Positions 36,127 through 45,753 of a DNA stretch of 64,000 bases are shown in pieces. The notes below the pieces were generated by a model. It was not told where the DNA came from. It did no database searches and was given only the letters and a program-made list of their open reading frames with translations. The translations under genes and the position numbers were made by a program. Source of the DNA: Oscillospiraceae bacterium MB08-C2-2 (GTDB lineage: Bacteria > Bacillota > Clostridia > Oscillospirales > Ruminococcaceae); the NCBI GenBank assembly GCA_035621215.1, contig CP141729.1:1324944-1388943 (forward strand), read 5' to 3'. Numbering within the stretch: the stretch's first letter is position 1; every line of letters starts with the position of its first letter.

Positions 36127-36798
36127 ATGAAAATCATCGACGATCTCAGCCTTCTTGAGTTTTATATTGAAAAGTATGGCTTACAGGAGTATTTCACAAA
36201 GAATCTTACCCAAATCGCCGCTCTGCACCAATACGATGCAGATGAAATGCTCGCACACGAAGGCCAGTTGTGTGAATACATCTGGATTTTGGTAAAAGGC
36301 GAGTGCATGGCGTATGTCTACACCGCCAACAATAAAATCCACTGCGAATGCTACTTCAAGGATGTTAGCCTGCTGGGTGAAGCCGCAACTCTTTGGAATG
36401 AGCCCCCCATGAACAATGTGCGCACATTAACCGAGTGCCACATGGTTTCTATTTTTGCCCCCCAATATCGTGAAACACTGCTGAACGATAACAAGTTTTT
36501 GCGTTTTGCCGCCTACACACTGGCCCTGCACGTGCGCCAAAACGTGGTTCATTTTGACCCGTTGGAAACCCGTCTGGCCGGGTTTATTTTGGATGCACAC
36601 AAAAACGGCGTGTTTCGTTATAACCTCACTCAATGTGCCGATATTATGGAAACCAGCTACCGCCACCTGATGCGGGTGCTTCGCATTATGTGCGACAGCG
36701 GGATTCTGATCAAAGGCGAGCGAGGCGATTATCACATCTCCGATTGCGACCACCTGCGGCAAGTAGCCAAAGGTGATATTAAACTAAAAGAACCGTGA
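36127..36798 (+). CDS. Crp/Fnr-family regulator, YeiL-like
   Basis: A 223-residue regulator with an N-terminal cyclic-nucleotide-binding-type barrel (residues about 30-120) and a C-terminal winged helix with the reading helix in NLTQCADIMETSYRHLMRVLR. There is no N-terminal Cys cluster like that of Fnr. The overall look recalls YeiL. The start has AAGGA eight bases upstream. It diverges from the D-peptide operon and is the obvious candidate regulator for it; the effector is unknown. Confidence 0.85.
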   Translation: MKIIDDLSLLEFYIEKYGLQEYFTKNLTQIAALHQYDADEMLAHEGQLCEYIWILVKGECMAYVYTANNKIHCECYFKDVSLLGEAATLWNEPPMNNVRTLTECHMVSIFAPQYRETLLNDNKFLRFAAYTLALHVRQNVVHFDPLETRLAGFILDAHKNGVFRYNLTQCADIMETSYRHLMRVLRIMCDSGILIKGERGDYHISDCDHLRQVAKGDIKLKEP

Positions 36799-36892
36799 GA
36801 ACACCTGTGGTAACAGATAACACAACTCTAAAATTACATTACAGTTGTGAAGCTATATGAGTATATTATCTCATGCACTGGTGACAAAACAC

Positions 36893-36933
36893 AAAACAGC
36901 TCGGCCCGGTATAAAACCCGGCCGAGCTGTTTT
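36893..36933. terminator. Bidirectional terminator between the Crp/Fnr-type and BMP genes
   Basis: AAAACAGCTCGGCC pairs with its exact complement across a 13-base loop. Short T runs lie outside on both strands, matching the convergent genes on each side. Confidence 0.75.
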
Positions 36934-37022
36934 GGTAGAATTCAAATGGGGCAGTGATTGTGCTTTTGTAAAAACACACCTAAAAATCCAGGGAGAAAAT
37001 AACCCCTCTCTTTTAGGGCTGT

Positions 37023-38180
37023 TTATTTACCTGCAACAACCTTTTTGATTTCATCAGCGCTCAGGCCAATGGCACTGGTAACCTTAATCTCGCCCTTGGC
37101 AATTTTATCTTGAAGCTCTTTGATCTTGGTTACGTTCTCTTCCCCAATATACTTGGTGAGATTCTCGTTGTAAACGATACCCACAGCATTCTCCCCAAGA
37201 CCATAAACCACATTTTCGCCAAACGCTACACTGGCAGGATCAGCGGCATAGTCGGAGCAGAGCTTGAAGAGGGCATTGCCTACTTCTTTAAGGCAGGAAG
37301 TCATGATGCTGCCCTCCAGGCCGGTTCCTTTCAGGGTAACAAACTGATCGGAATCAACGCCAATGGCTACGCCGCCATTTTCGGTGACTGCTTCGAACAC
37401 GCCGTTACCAGCGCCGCCAGCTACCTGGAACATGACATCTGCACCACCGGCAATCTGAGCCTTAGCCAAATCCTTGGCTTTAGCAGTATCAGAAAAACCA
37501 CCGATATAAGCAGTGGATACTTCGATCTCAGGATCAACATAACGGGCACCCTCGGCATAACCAACAAGGAAGTTGTTGATGGTGGCCGAATCATAGGCAC
37601 CTACAAAACCGATTTTCTTGTCAGGATTGCCCTGCTCAGAGGTGGTGTAGTAGCCAGCTGCTGCACCGGAAAGGAAACCGGCTTCGTTGGCATCGAACAC
37701 GATGGAAAGAACGTTATCCAAACCACCGGCGGAGAAATCAAGCTCCTGATCAAACAGGATGAACTTGGTGTCAGGGTATTCTTTAGGAATGGTTTCGAAG
37801 GCTTCTTTGTTCTGGTAGCCTACTGAAACAATGATATCTGCGCCATTATCGGCTGCATCATAGAAAGCATCAGGCCAGACAGCGTTGTCGGTGCCCATTT
37901 CCACAACTTCAACCTCATACTTATCGCCCAGCTCGGCCAGCACTTTCTGGCTGCCTTCATAAGTGGATTGATAGAAGGAAAGATCGTTGATCCAGCCTAC
38001 ACAGACAACCAGCTTCAGCTTTTCACCGGCGGGAGCAGCAGATTCTGCTGCGGATTCGGCACTTTCACTGGCTGTGGGAGCAGGTGCACTCTGGCTTTGG
38101 CCGCCGCTTCCGCAGGATGCGAGAACCAAGGTCAGTGCTGCCACCAGCATAAGGCTCAAAATCTTTTTGACTTTTTTCAT
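37023..38180 (-). CDS. BMP-family nucleoside-type binding lipoprotein
   Basis: A receptor of the basic-membrane-protein (BMP/PnrA) family, which in studied cases binds purine nucleosides. A leader with lipobox (LVLASC) precedes segments typical of the family: AADNGADIIVSVGYQ, KFILFDQ, NVLSIVFDANEAGFLSGAAAGYYT and KKIGFVGAYDSATINNFLVGYAEG. It is the last gene of a five-gene operon and probably the most strongly expressed receptor. Confidence 0.9.
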   Translation of the reverse strand: MKKVKKILSLMLVAALTLVLASCGSGGQSQSAPAPTASESAESAAESAAPAGEKLKLVVCVGWINDLSFYQSTYEGSQKVLAELGDKYEVEVVEMGTDNAVWPDAFYDAADNGADIIVSVGYQNKEAFETIPKEYPDTKFILFDQELDFSAGGLDNVLSIVFDANEAGFLSGAAAGYYTTSEQGNPDKKIGFVGAYDSATINNFLVGYAEGARYVDPEIEVSTAYIGGFSDTAKAKDLAKAQIAGGADVMFQVAGGAGNGVFEAVTENGGVAIGVDSDQFVTLKGTGLEGSIMTSCLKEVGNALFKLCSDYAADPASVAFGENVVYGLGENAVGIVYNENLTKYIGEENVTKIKELQDKIAKGEIKVTSAIGLSADEIKKVVAGK

Positions 38181-38216
38181 TTTACGTAAAATCCTCCATT
38201 GCTTTAATTTATATAA

Positions 38217-39149
38217 TTACCTGCTTTGGCCCATTCTTACCGGGCTTATTATTGCGTCCCTGCGCTTTTGCAAAAAGCTGATCAGCGTATAAAATACAAT
38301 AATAAACACATAAGGAATGAGCTCCACCAGATAAGGATCCGTGTTGTTATTCTGCTGATAAATGGATAATGCGTTCCCAAAGCCGTAAAGCAGTGAAGAA
38401 GCTATCGCCAGCAGCGGGTTGCTTGCAGCCATGGCGTTGGTGGCCAACGCAATATAGCCCCGGCCCGCAACCATCCCGGAAGTAAAGCGGGAAACATAGC
38501 CCATAGAAAGGTAAATACCACCCAAAGAGGCGAACAGCCCGCTCAAAAGCAGCGCCTTATAGCGAATGTCATTGACCTTGATACCCACTGATTCGGCCGC
38601 CGCAGGCATCTCACCCACCGCACGCACCTTGATGCCGAATTTGGTGCGACCAAGCACAACAAAAAGCACAATTGCAGAGATAAACGCGACATAGGTAAAA
38701 ACATTATGCCCAGAAAGAACCTTGCCCACCACCGGAATCTCCGAAACCAGCGGAATGGGAACCGAAGGAAAGGCCGAGGAGGGCAGGGCGTTGGTGCTGG
38801 TTTTATCCCCTGTAATGGTGTAAAGGAGGAATACCGAGCCGCCTGTGCAGGCAAGATTCAGCGCCACACCCGCAATGATGCGGTTTGCGCCCAGCCGCAT
38901 GACAGAAAAAGCCAACAGCATGGTGACCAGAATGCCCGCAGCCATTCCGCAAAGCAGACCAATGTAGATGCTGCCGGTAAATCCACAGCCCAGTGCGCCA
39001 AACAACGCCGACACGGTCATGCTTCCCTCCAGCCCCAGATTCATAAGCCCTGAGGCGTTGGCAATCAGCGCCGCCAAGGTGGCGAACAGGATAGGGGTCG
39101 TGCAGCGCAGCACCATATACCAAAAATCTTCTGTTAAAAAAATGCTCAC
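38217..39149 (-). CDS. Nucleoside-type ABC importer permease 1
   Basis: A 310-residue membrane protein of the branched-chain/nucleoside permease family with nine or so hydrophobic segments, including NASGLMNLGLEGSMTVSALFGAL and the cytoplasmic coupling segment VRAVGEMPAAAESVGIKV. It begins with GTG behind GAGAGG. It pairs with the following permease gene. Confidence 0.88.
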   Translation of the reverse strand: MSIFLTEDFWYMVLRCTTPILFATLAALIANASGLMNLGLEGSMTVSALFGALGCGFTGSIYIGLLCGMAAGILVTMLLAFSVMRLGANRIIAGVALNLACTGGSVFLLYTITGDKTSTNALPSSAFPSVPIPLVSEIPVVGKVLSGHNVFTYVAFISAIVLFVVLGRTKFGIKVRAVGEMPAAAESVGIKVNDIRYKALLLSGLFASLGGIYLSMGYVSRFTSGMVAGRGYIALATNAMAASNPLLAIASSLLYGFGNALSIYQQNNNTDPYLVELIPYVFIIVFYTLISFLQKRRDAIISPVRMGQSR

Positions 39150-39155
39150 AGTTTT

Positions 39156-40226
39156 CTACCTCTCTGCCACAGCGGCGTTGCTAAGGGCCTCCCGCTCTTC
39201 CATCCGCTTTTTCAGCCCGTAGAGAAATCGCTCCGAAGCAATCAGCAGAATCACAAGCCCTTGAATGATGGCAACCAGCTCGGTGGCCACCTTGGCATTG
39301 CGGCTCATCACATTGGCACCAACCCGGATATAGGCCAGAAAGAAGGCGGCCAGTGGAATGTTTCTGACTTTCTTCCCGGCCAGAAGGTTAATGAGTATGC
39401 CGTCCCACACATAGCTGGGGGCCACATTCCACTCAAACTTGGTGTAAGCGCCGATCATGTGGATGGAACCGCCCAGACCGGCCAGCATACCGCCAATCAG
39501 CTGGGATGCGGCAATCACGCCGCCCACCGGGATACCGGCATATTTAGCAAAAGCCGCATTGGAGCCGGTGATGGAAAGCTCCCGCCCATAACGGGAACGG
39601 TTCATAACCAACCACATAACAACCACAGCGGCAATCATCAGGATCAGCCCATAATGAATACTGGTCTGGGGAATGAGTGTGCCCAGAGTGGCTGTTTCCT
39701 GAAAGGAGATGGAATAGGAACCGTTGTTGGTGTCGATATAGGTATTCCGAATAATCCAGTAGCCCAGATTGAAGGCCACATAGTTCATCATCAGCGAAAC
39801 AACCAGCTCATTGGCCCCTGTTGCACGCTTGAGCAGCACAGGAATAAGGCTGACCAGCCCGCCAACCACAGTGCCCGCCACAATAATCACAATCTGATGC
39901 ACCCCCGCCGGGAGAGGCATCCCAATTGCGATCAAAGCAGATACCACCGCCGAAAGATACAAAGAACTGTCGGCAGACATAGAAAACAAGCCGCTTTTGT
40001 GCATGACATTAATCGCCATGCCGGAGAAAACCAGCGGAATCAAATCCACGATTACCTTAGAAACATTCCGCCGGGTGCTCAGCGCTCCAAGGAAGAAATT
40101 CTGGATTGCCTTCCCGGGATCATCGGCCACCAGTGTAATGATAATGGCCGCAATCAGAAAGGAAAGCGCAACCGCTGTTCCCACCCGCATAATATTATAC
40201 CAACCGTTTTTCTTGCTCTTGCCCAT
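39156..40226 (-). CDS. Nucleoside-type ABC importer permease 2
   Basis: A 356-residue permease of the same family with the coupling region RYGRELSITGSNAAFAKYAGIPVG and a MSADSSLYLSAVVSALIAIG segment. The stop is six bases before the next gene. Two unequal permeases, one ATPase and a BMP receptor are the standard makeup of this importer type. Confidence 0.88.
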   Translation of the reverse strand: MGKSKKNGWYNIMRVGTAVALSFLIAAIIITLVADDPGKAIQNFFLGALSTRRNVSKVIVDLIPLVFSGMAINVMHKSGLFSMSADSSLYLSAVVSALIAIGMPLPAGVHQIVIIVAGTVVGGLVSLIPVLLKRATGANELVVSLMMNYVAFNLGYWIIRNTYIDTNNGSYSISFQETATLGTLIPQTSIHYGLILMIAAVVVMWLVMNRSRYGRELSITGSNAAFAKYAGIPVGGVIAASQLIGGMLAGLGGSIHMIGAYTKFEWNVAPSYVWDGILINLLAGKKVRNIPLAAFFLAYIRVGANVMSRNAKVATELVAIIQGLVILLIASERFLYGLKKRMEEREALSNAAVAER

Positions 40227-40250
40227 TGTCGTTTCCTCCCTGTGCGCGGG

Positions 40251-41795
40251 CTATGCCGTGGCCAGCTTTTCTTGATCATCCTGCTTGAGGCCCAGCATAT
40301 AAAGGCCCAGCTCTTCCTCGGTGGTGTTCTTCACATCGCTTACCACACCCACAACCTTGCCTTCGCAGACGATGATGATGCGGTCGCTGAGAGCGGTCAG
40401 CTCGGTCAAGTCTGCACTGACCAGCAGGAGGGCTTTTTCTTTATCCCTCATCTCCAAAATCTTCTTGTGAATAAACTCCATAGCGCCAACATCCACACCT
40501 CGGGTGGGTTGGTTGAGGACAATCATATCAGCATTACTCTCGAATTCCCGGGCAACAATGGCTTTTTGAATATTGCCTCCGGAAAGGCTCTTGATGCTGG
40601 TATCCAGACTGGAAGTAACAATCTGATAATCCCCAACCGCCTTGACAGAAAAAGAATCGATTTCCCGGTTGTTCAGCAGCCCCAAGGAGCCGGAAAACTT
40701 CCGCAGGAAAGTGGCAATCAAATTATCCCGCACACTCAGCTCGGGGGCACTGCCGTTATAGGCCCGATCCTCGGAGATGTGGGCCATGCCTGCATCACGC
40801 ACAGTCTTTACAGAATGGTTGGCAATGTTGCTGCCCTTAAAGAAAATCTCGCCGGATTCGGCGGAAAGATTGCCGGTTATAATATTCATGGCCTCCAACT
40901 GGCCGTTGCCCTCAATGCCCGCAACCCCCAACACCTCACCCCTATGCAGTGAAAAAGAAAGGTCTTTCAGCCGGTGGGTGCCGAATTTATCGTGATAGTT
41001 GAGCTTTTTGGCTTCGAAGATGGTTTCGCCGGGCTTGCAGGGAGCCTGATTGTATTCAATCACCACATCCCGGCCCACCATCAGGCGGGAAATATCCTGC
41101 ACCGATACATCGGCAACCGAATAGGTTCCAATGGATTTTCCGGCTTTGAGCACGGTGAGCCTATCACAAATCTGCTTGACCTCCCCCAGCTTGTGGGAGA
41201 TGAAAATGATGGTGTAGCCTTCATGCTTCAGGTTGACCAGCTGGGTAAACAGCTCATCAGTCTCCTGGGGAGTCAGCACCGCTGTGGGCTCGTCCAGTAT
41301 GATAATGCGGGCGCCCCTGTACATGGTTTTGAGAATCTCCAGCTTTTGCTTCATACCGATGGAGATATCCCGCACCTTTTTTTCGGCATCCACTTGCAGG
41401 TTATACTTTTGGGAGATGGCCTTGGTCTGCTCAACAGCCTTTTTACGGTCAACAAACAGGCCGTTGGAAGGCTCCATACCCAAGGTCAGATTCTCCGCCA
41501 CTGTAAGAGAGGGCACCAGCATTGTGCTCTGCTGAACCATGCCGATTCCGTGTGAAATCGCATCCTGACTGGAAGTGAAGCGAACCTCCTCTCCACTAAG
41601 AAGAATGCGGCCGCTTGTAACATCTTCAATCCCGAAGAGACACTTCATCAGTGTGGATTTTCCTGCGCCGTTTTCGCCCACAAGAGCATGAATCTCCCCC
41701 TTGCGGATATCAAAGCTGATCTCATGGTTTGCCAATACGCCGCCCGGATATATCTTGGTCAGCTTATCGATTTGCAGCAATATCTCGTTTTCCAC
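40251..41795 (-). CDS. Nucleoside-type ABC importer, double ATPase
   Basis: A 514-residue protein with two ATPase halves in the sugar/nucleoside transporter style. The first has Walker A GENGAGKST and Walker B IILDEPTAVLTP. The second half has a degenerate A site (GIEGNGQLEA) and a SGGNIQKAIVARE signature, as is usual for this class. A GTG start follows GGGGTGGAAG. Confidence 0.9.
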   Translation of the reverse strand: MENEILLQIDKLTKIYPGGVLANHEISFDIRKGEIHALVGENGAGKSTLMKCLFGIEDVTSGRILLSGEEVRFTSSQDAISHGIGMVQQSTMLVPSLTVAENLTLGMEPSNGLFVDRKKAVEQTKAISQKYNLQVDAEKKVRDISIGMKQKLEILKTMYRGARIIILDEPTAVLTPQETDELFTQLVNLKHEGYTIIFISHKLGEVKQICDRLTVLKAGKSIGTYSVADVSVQDISRLMVGRDVVIEYNQAPCKPGETIFEAKKLNYHDKFGTHRLKDLSFSLHRGEVLGVAGIEGNGQLEAMNIITGNLSAESGEIFFKGSNIANHSVKTVRDAGMAHISEDRAYNGSAPELSVRDNLIATFLRKFSGSLGLLNNREIDSFSVKAVGDYQIVTSSLDTSIKSLSGGNIQKAIVAREFESNADMIVLNQPTRGVDVGAMEFIHKKILEMRDKEKALLLVSADLTELTALSDRIIIVCEGKVVGVVSDVKNTTEEELGLYMLGLKQDDQEKLATA

Positions 41796-41812
41796 GCTTC
41801 CACCCCTTCGCT

Positions 41813-43075
41813 CTATTTCATAGAAAGCCAGCTATCAAGATAGGTCTGCTTATCCTGCTGGAAATTCTCGTTTCGCATTCTGAGCTCCGGGTTCTCAATC
41901 AGCTCTAAAACCGAAAGCAAGATCGCCTTGGCAGTATCCAGATAAGTCAACTTTTTATCGGTAATCACAAAGTGGTTGCTGTGGATTCTGCCCTCGTATC
42001 CGGCATAGCCAAGCTGAATGGTGGGGATAAGAAAGCCCACATCCCCCATATCACCGGAGGCACCGGAAACGGTTCCGGTCAAAATATCGCTTTTATCGCA
42101 TACATCCAGCAGGCTGCGGTAAACGATTTCGTTGAGCGCATCCGACTGGCGCAGGGGCATATAGCCAACGGTGCTTTCAATTTCGCATTCCAGCCCCAGC
42201 GCCTGGGCACAGGCTTTAGCCGCACGGTCAAACTTTTCCTCTGCGCTGAAAAGAGTTTCGTTGGTGAGGGCCCGCACATAGGATTCCACCACCACAGTAT
42301 CGGGAATCACATTCATAGCCACGCCGCCGTTGGTGATGATGGGGTGAATCTGAATCCCTGCCTCATAAGGGAACTGCTCATACAGGAAAGAAACAGCCTG
42401 CATAAACAGATTGGCTCCATGAAGGGCGTTTTTACCTAAAAAGGGGCTTGCCCCGGAATGCGCCGCCACACCCTTAAAGGTAACCTTTTTGGTAAGGAAA
42501 CCGGAGAGCACCGAAGCAAAATCGAACTTTTTGGTCAGATCACCCATGGCGTGGGTGCAAAAGACACAGTCGATTCCATCAAAATAGCCATCCCGGATCA
42601 TGTTCTGTTTGCCGGAATAATAGCGGATTTTCCCCTGTTCCACCAATTTTTGGCGGTATTCCAGCTCAATATACTCCTCAGCAGGGGCGCCCAGATAGGT
42701 TACCTTACAGCCCAGCTTGCCTCGTTTCTCCAGCTCATGGAGCACCCGCATAACAGCCAGCATAATGGTGTTCTGTGAGCTGTGCCCGCAGGAGTGAAAA
42801 GGGATGGTTTTGCCATTGTCAGAAACAGCGATGGCATCCAGATCGGTAACCAGCCCAATGTGGTAATCACCGCTGCCAATGGTTGCCCGGATGCCGGTCA
42901 TGGCAATGCCATCCTCATGATCAATGCCTGCCCGATCAAGATACCCTGCAATCAACTGGCTGGTACTCTCTTCCCGAAAACCAAGCTCCGGCAGCTCAAA
43001 AAGCTGGTCACCCAGCTCGAAAATTTCCTCCTGTAAAGACAGAAGGAGTTCTTCGGCCTCTCTTTTCCTGCTCAA
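41813..43075 (-). CDS. M20-family amidohydrolase
   Basis: A cytoplasmic metal-dependent amidohydrolase of 420 residues, related to AbgB and other M20D enzymes. Metal ligands can be seen as the Cys-x-His in FHSCGHSSQ, Glu in APAEEY, His in FCTHAMGD and a late His in GRIHSNHF. The start is TTG with GGAGG seven bases before it. It is the first gene of the nucleoside-type importer operon, so it may cleave an amide in the imported compound; the substrate is unknown. Confidence 0.87.
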   Translation of the reverse strand: MSRKREAEELLLSLQEEIFELGDQLFELPELGFREESTSQLIAGYLDRAGIDHEDGIAMTGIRATIGSGDYHIGLVTDLDAIAVSDNGKTIPFHSCGHSSQNTIMLAVMRVLHELEKRGKLGCKVTYLGAPAEEYIELEYRQKLVEQGKIRYYSGKQNMIRDGYFDGIDCVFCTHAMGDLTKKFDFASVLSGFLTKKVTFKGVAAHSGASPFLGKNALHGANLFMQAVSFLYEQFPYEAGIQIHPIITNGGVAMNVIPDTVVVESYVRALTNETLFSAEEKFDRAAKACAQALGLECEIESTVGYMPLRQSDALNEIVYRSLLDVCDKSDILTGTVSGASGDMGDVGFLIPTIQLGYAGYEGRIHSNHFVITDKKLTYLDTAKAILLSVLELIENPELRMRNENFQQDKQTYLDSWLSMK

Positions 43076-43448
43076 ACGAACACCTCCGAAAATACTTCCT
43101 CTTTATTAGCTTTTGCAAAACATGAAAATAAAACGGTTTGTTTTCAACAGCTGAAATACAAAACGTTTAAATATACGGTTGGCATTGTGTATTTTACACT
43201 ACTATTTTACTACAATTACGGACAACATGCAATCATTGATTGAAGAAAAGGGCCCCATTGCAGATAAACCTCCTTCGCAATGACCCCATTTGTTTCTAGC
43301 AAAGAGCCGTCTTTTCGCACCACACCTGTCTTTAAAAACGCATTGTCTAACGGATTGCAAGATTTTTTATTTGGTGATATACTCGATTCATAAGCAAAAA
43401 TTAAAGGGCCTTTTGTGCCCGGAAGCATGTGAAAGGATTGGCCTTTTT
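43076..43448. other. Divergent regulatory region between M20 and MtaD-like genes
   Basis: Contains the plus-strand promoter at 43355-43383. No convincing minus-strand promoter was found, although the A/T-rich part at 43130-43210 is the likely place. Confidence 0.45.
43355..43383 (+). promoter_or_regulatory. Candidate promoter of the MtaD-like gene
   Basis: TTGCAA at 43355-43360 and TATACT at 43378-43383, 17 bases apart. The start codon follows about 65 bases later. Confidence 0.65.
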
Positions 43449-44723
43449 ATGAAAATTTTATTTCAAGGTGCCGTGATTATTGGGCACAATGCTGCTATTT
43501 CAAACCCCTGTGACATTCTTGTGGAGGAGGGAATCATTCGGCAGATTGCAGATAAAATTGATGCACCCGATGCAGAGCTTGTGGACTGCCACGGAATGGT
43601 TCTCTCCCCCGGCCTGCCCAATCTGCACACCCACAGCCCCATGCACATGCTGCGGGGTCTTGCGGAGGATGTTGCCATTGAGGATTGGTTCAACCAGCAG
43701 ATTTGGCCTTATGAGAGCAAAATTACCGAAGAGGATATTTATTGGGGTTCCATGATGGCCTGCGCCGAAATGATTGACAATGGTGTCACCGCTTTTGCCG
43801 ACCACTATTTTTCCGCCCAGACCATTGTAAAGGCCGCCATACGCTCCGGCCTGCGTCTGGATTTGGCTGTCACCGCCTTCGGGTTGGATGTGGAGAAGGA
43901 CATTGCGGATACTCTGGCTCTGCGGGAGCAGTATCAGAACAGCCAGACAGTCAACATCCGTTTCGGGCCTCATTCTCCTTATCTGGTGGCCCCGGATTCT
44001 CTCCGAAAACTGACAGATGCGGCTAAAGCCGCCGGTACCGGGATTCATATTCACGCTTCGGAAACCGAATTGCAGGAACAGCAGAGCATAGAAAAATACG
44101 GCAAGCGCCATTTCCAGATTATTGCCGAGGCAGGCGGATTTGATGTTCCCTGCATCATTGCTCACGGCCTGTGGGCCAATGAGGATGATTTCCAGCTGGT
44201 AGGGCGCGAAACCTTTGTGGCGGCTTGCCCCAAAACCTACCTAAAGCTTGGTGCAGGAAAAGGTCTGCTCTGGGAAAATTGGAAGGCCAAAAATCTCTGT
44301 ATCGGCACCGACGGCGCAGCCAGCTCCAACAGTGTTCGTCCTTTGGAGCAGGCTCAGTATTTTGCCTTATGCGGCAAGTGGGAAGGCCGTGCTGCTGATT
44401 TCCGGGCGGAGGATATTTGGCGTATGCTGATGAACGGCCACAATGCACTGCCTTTTGGCACCGGCAAAATCGCGGAGGGTGCCCCTGCCGATTTGGTGGT
44501 GTGGAACCTAAATGCCCCGGCTACCGGGCCGGTTTATTCCCCCATTGCCTCCATTCTTTATAGTGCGGGGGCTCAGCAGGTTGTTCATACTATGGTGGCG
44601 GGTAAATTCCTGAAAAAAGATGGTCAGGTGCTGTTGGATATGGACGAGCTTTGCACCAATGCTTCCCGATGCGCCAAAGATCTCTACGAACGGGGCAAGG
44701 GCGAGGCGATTGTTCATTTTTAA
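43449..44723 (+). CDS. mtaD: Nucleoside-type deaminase, MtaD/TRZ-ATZ amidohydrolase
   Basis: A zinc amidohydrolase of 424 residues that resembles 5'-methylthioadenosine/S-adenosylhomocysteine deaminases. The metal set appears as His-x-His in PNLHTHSPMHMLRG, His in HIHASETE, His in IIAHGLW and Asp in CIGTDGAASSN. The ATG at 43449 gives a normal N-terminus (MKILFQGAVIIG), with GAAAGGA eleven bases upstream. The frame is open upstream to 43290, which I treat as chance. Standing opposite a nucleoside-type importer, it probably deaminates an adenosine-like compound. Confidence 0.85.
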   Translation: MKILFQGAVIIGHNAAISNPCDILVEEGIIRQIADKIDAPDAELVDCHGMVLSPGLPNLHTHSPMHMLRGLAEDVAIEDWFNQQIWPYESKITEEDIYWGSMMACAEMIDNGVTAFADHYFSAQTIVKAAIRSGLRLDLAVTAFGLDVEKDIADTLALREQYQNSQTVNIRFGPHSPYLVAPDSLRKLTDAAKAAGTGIHIHASETELQEQQSIEKYGKRHFQIIAEAGGFDVPCIIAHGLWANEDDFQLVGRETFVAACPKTYLKLGAGKGLLWENWKAKNLCIGTDGAASSNSVRPLEQAQYFALCGKWEGRAADFRAEDIWRMLMNGHNALPFGTGKIAEGAPADLVVWNLNAPATGPVYSPIASILYSAGAQQVVHTMVAGKFLKKDGQVLLDMDELCTNASRCAKDLYERGKGEAIVHF

Positions 44724-45045
44724 CATTTCTCCATCTGATATCAGCTCGTCATCTCCCTACAGGAATCGGCGACAGAAATCTTTTTCTGGTATTTTAATGA
44801 CCCGCCAAAGGATTTGGAGATTGAAACCCAGGGAGAATATGCCCCTACTGGTTACTACTGAAAGGCGGGGCGTTCTTCTGCCATTGTGGGGTTATCTATA
44901 ATTTACAGCGCTAATGGTTCAGGCAAGAATTGCTGCAAACTTCTATCATTCTTGTTTTCTTGAATATTCTACAACATGAAAAAAGGAATCCCCAGGTTTA
45001 GCCGGGGGATTCCTTTCTTGATAGTCAAAGCCATTGGGCAAGCAG
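44724..45045. other. Region between the MtaD-like gene and livF
   Basis: Convergent ends of two transcripts with a strong minus-strand terminator at 44976-45016. A 40-codon open segment at 44739-44861 has no start or ribosome site and I do not call it a gene. Confidence 0.45.
44976..45016 (-). terminator. Terminator after the Liv-type operon
   Basis: GGGGATTCCTTT pairs perfectly with AAAGGAATCCCC around a loop of eleven bases, and the minus strand continues TTTCATG, making a run of six Ts. Confidence 0.85.
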
Positions 45046-45753
45046 CTAGATGCCGAGATAAGTGCGCTTAATGCTTTCATTTTCCAGCAGCTCTTCGGCT
45101 TTCCCTTCCATAGCAACCCGGCCGGTTTCCAGCACATATCCCCGGTTTGCAACCGAAAGAGCCTGCACCAGATTTTGCTCCACAATCAGGATCGACATTC
45201 CCTGCTTGGAAACATCCGCAATAATGGAGAACATTTCTTTCACCACGATGGGGGCAAGCCCCAGAGAGGGTTCATCCAGAATCAACAGCTTAGGCTCCAT
45301 CATCATAGCCCGGGCAATAGCCAAAATCTGCTGCTGCCCGCCGCTTAGGGAACCGGCCGGTTTTTTTGCACGTTCTTTCAGTATAGGGAACCGATCAAGC
45401 TGTTTTGCCATATTTTCGTTTTGGCGTGCATGGCTGTGCTTGTTATAGGCTCCCAGCAAAAGATTATCGGCAATGCTGAGTGTTTCCAAAACACCTCTCC
45501 CCTGAGGAATATGAGCGATTCCTAAATTGGCCCGCTGCGAAGTTTTTACTTTAGTCAGGTCAGTGCCTTGATAAACAACCCCGCCTGAAGTGACCGGCAC
45601 AAAACCGGAGATAATGTTCAGAATGGTGGTCTTCCCTGCACCATTGGGCCCCACCAGCGAGACCACTTCACCTTCCTTGATATGGAGCGATACATCAAAG
45701 AGAACCTTGAGGTCTCCATATCCGGCTGAAATGCGGTCTAGTTCCAGCAGCAT
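45046..45753 (-). CDS. livF: Branched-chain-type ABC importer ATPase
   Basis: A 235-residue LivF-type ATPase with Walker A GPNGAGKTT, signature LSGGQQQILAIARA and Walker B LLILDEPSLGLAP. Its ATG follows the livG stop directly. It is the last gene of the operon. Confidence 0.92.
   Translation of the reverse strand: MLLELDRISAGYGDLKVLFDVSLHIKEGEVVSLVGPNGAGKTTILNIISGFVPVTSGGVVYQGTDLTKVKTSQRANLGIAHIPQGRGVLETLSIADNLLLGAYNKHSHARQNENMAKQLDRFPILKERAKKPAGSLSGGQQQILAIARAMMMEPKLLILDEPSLGLAPIVVKEMFSIIADVSKQGMSILIVEQNLVQALSVANRGYVLETGRVAMEGKAEELLENESIKRTYLGI

Noticed and set aside
39261-40952. A 563-codon open frame on the plus strand
   Set aside because: Spans two permease and ATPase genes on the other strand; rich in His, Asn and Gln as expected from a reversed coding frame.
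44739-44861. A 40-codon open segment (ESATEIFFWYFNDPPKDLEIE and more)
   Set aside because: The composition looks protein-like and it might be a gene remnant, but there is no start codon, ribosome site or family that I recognise.
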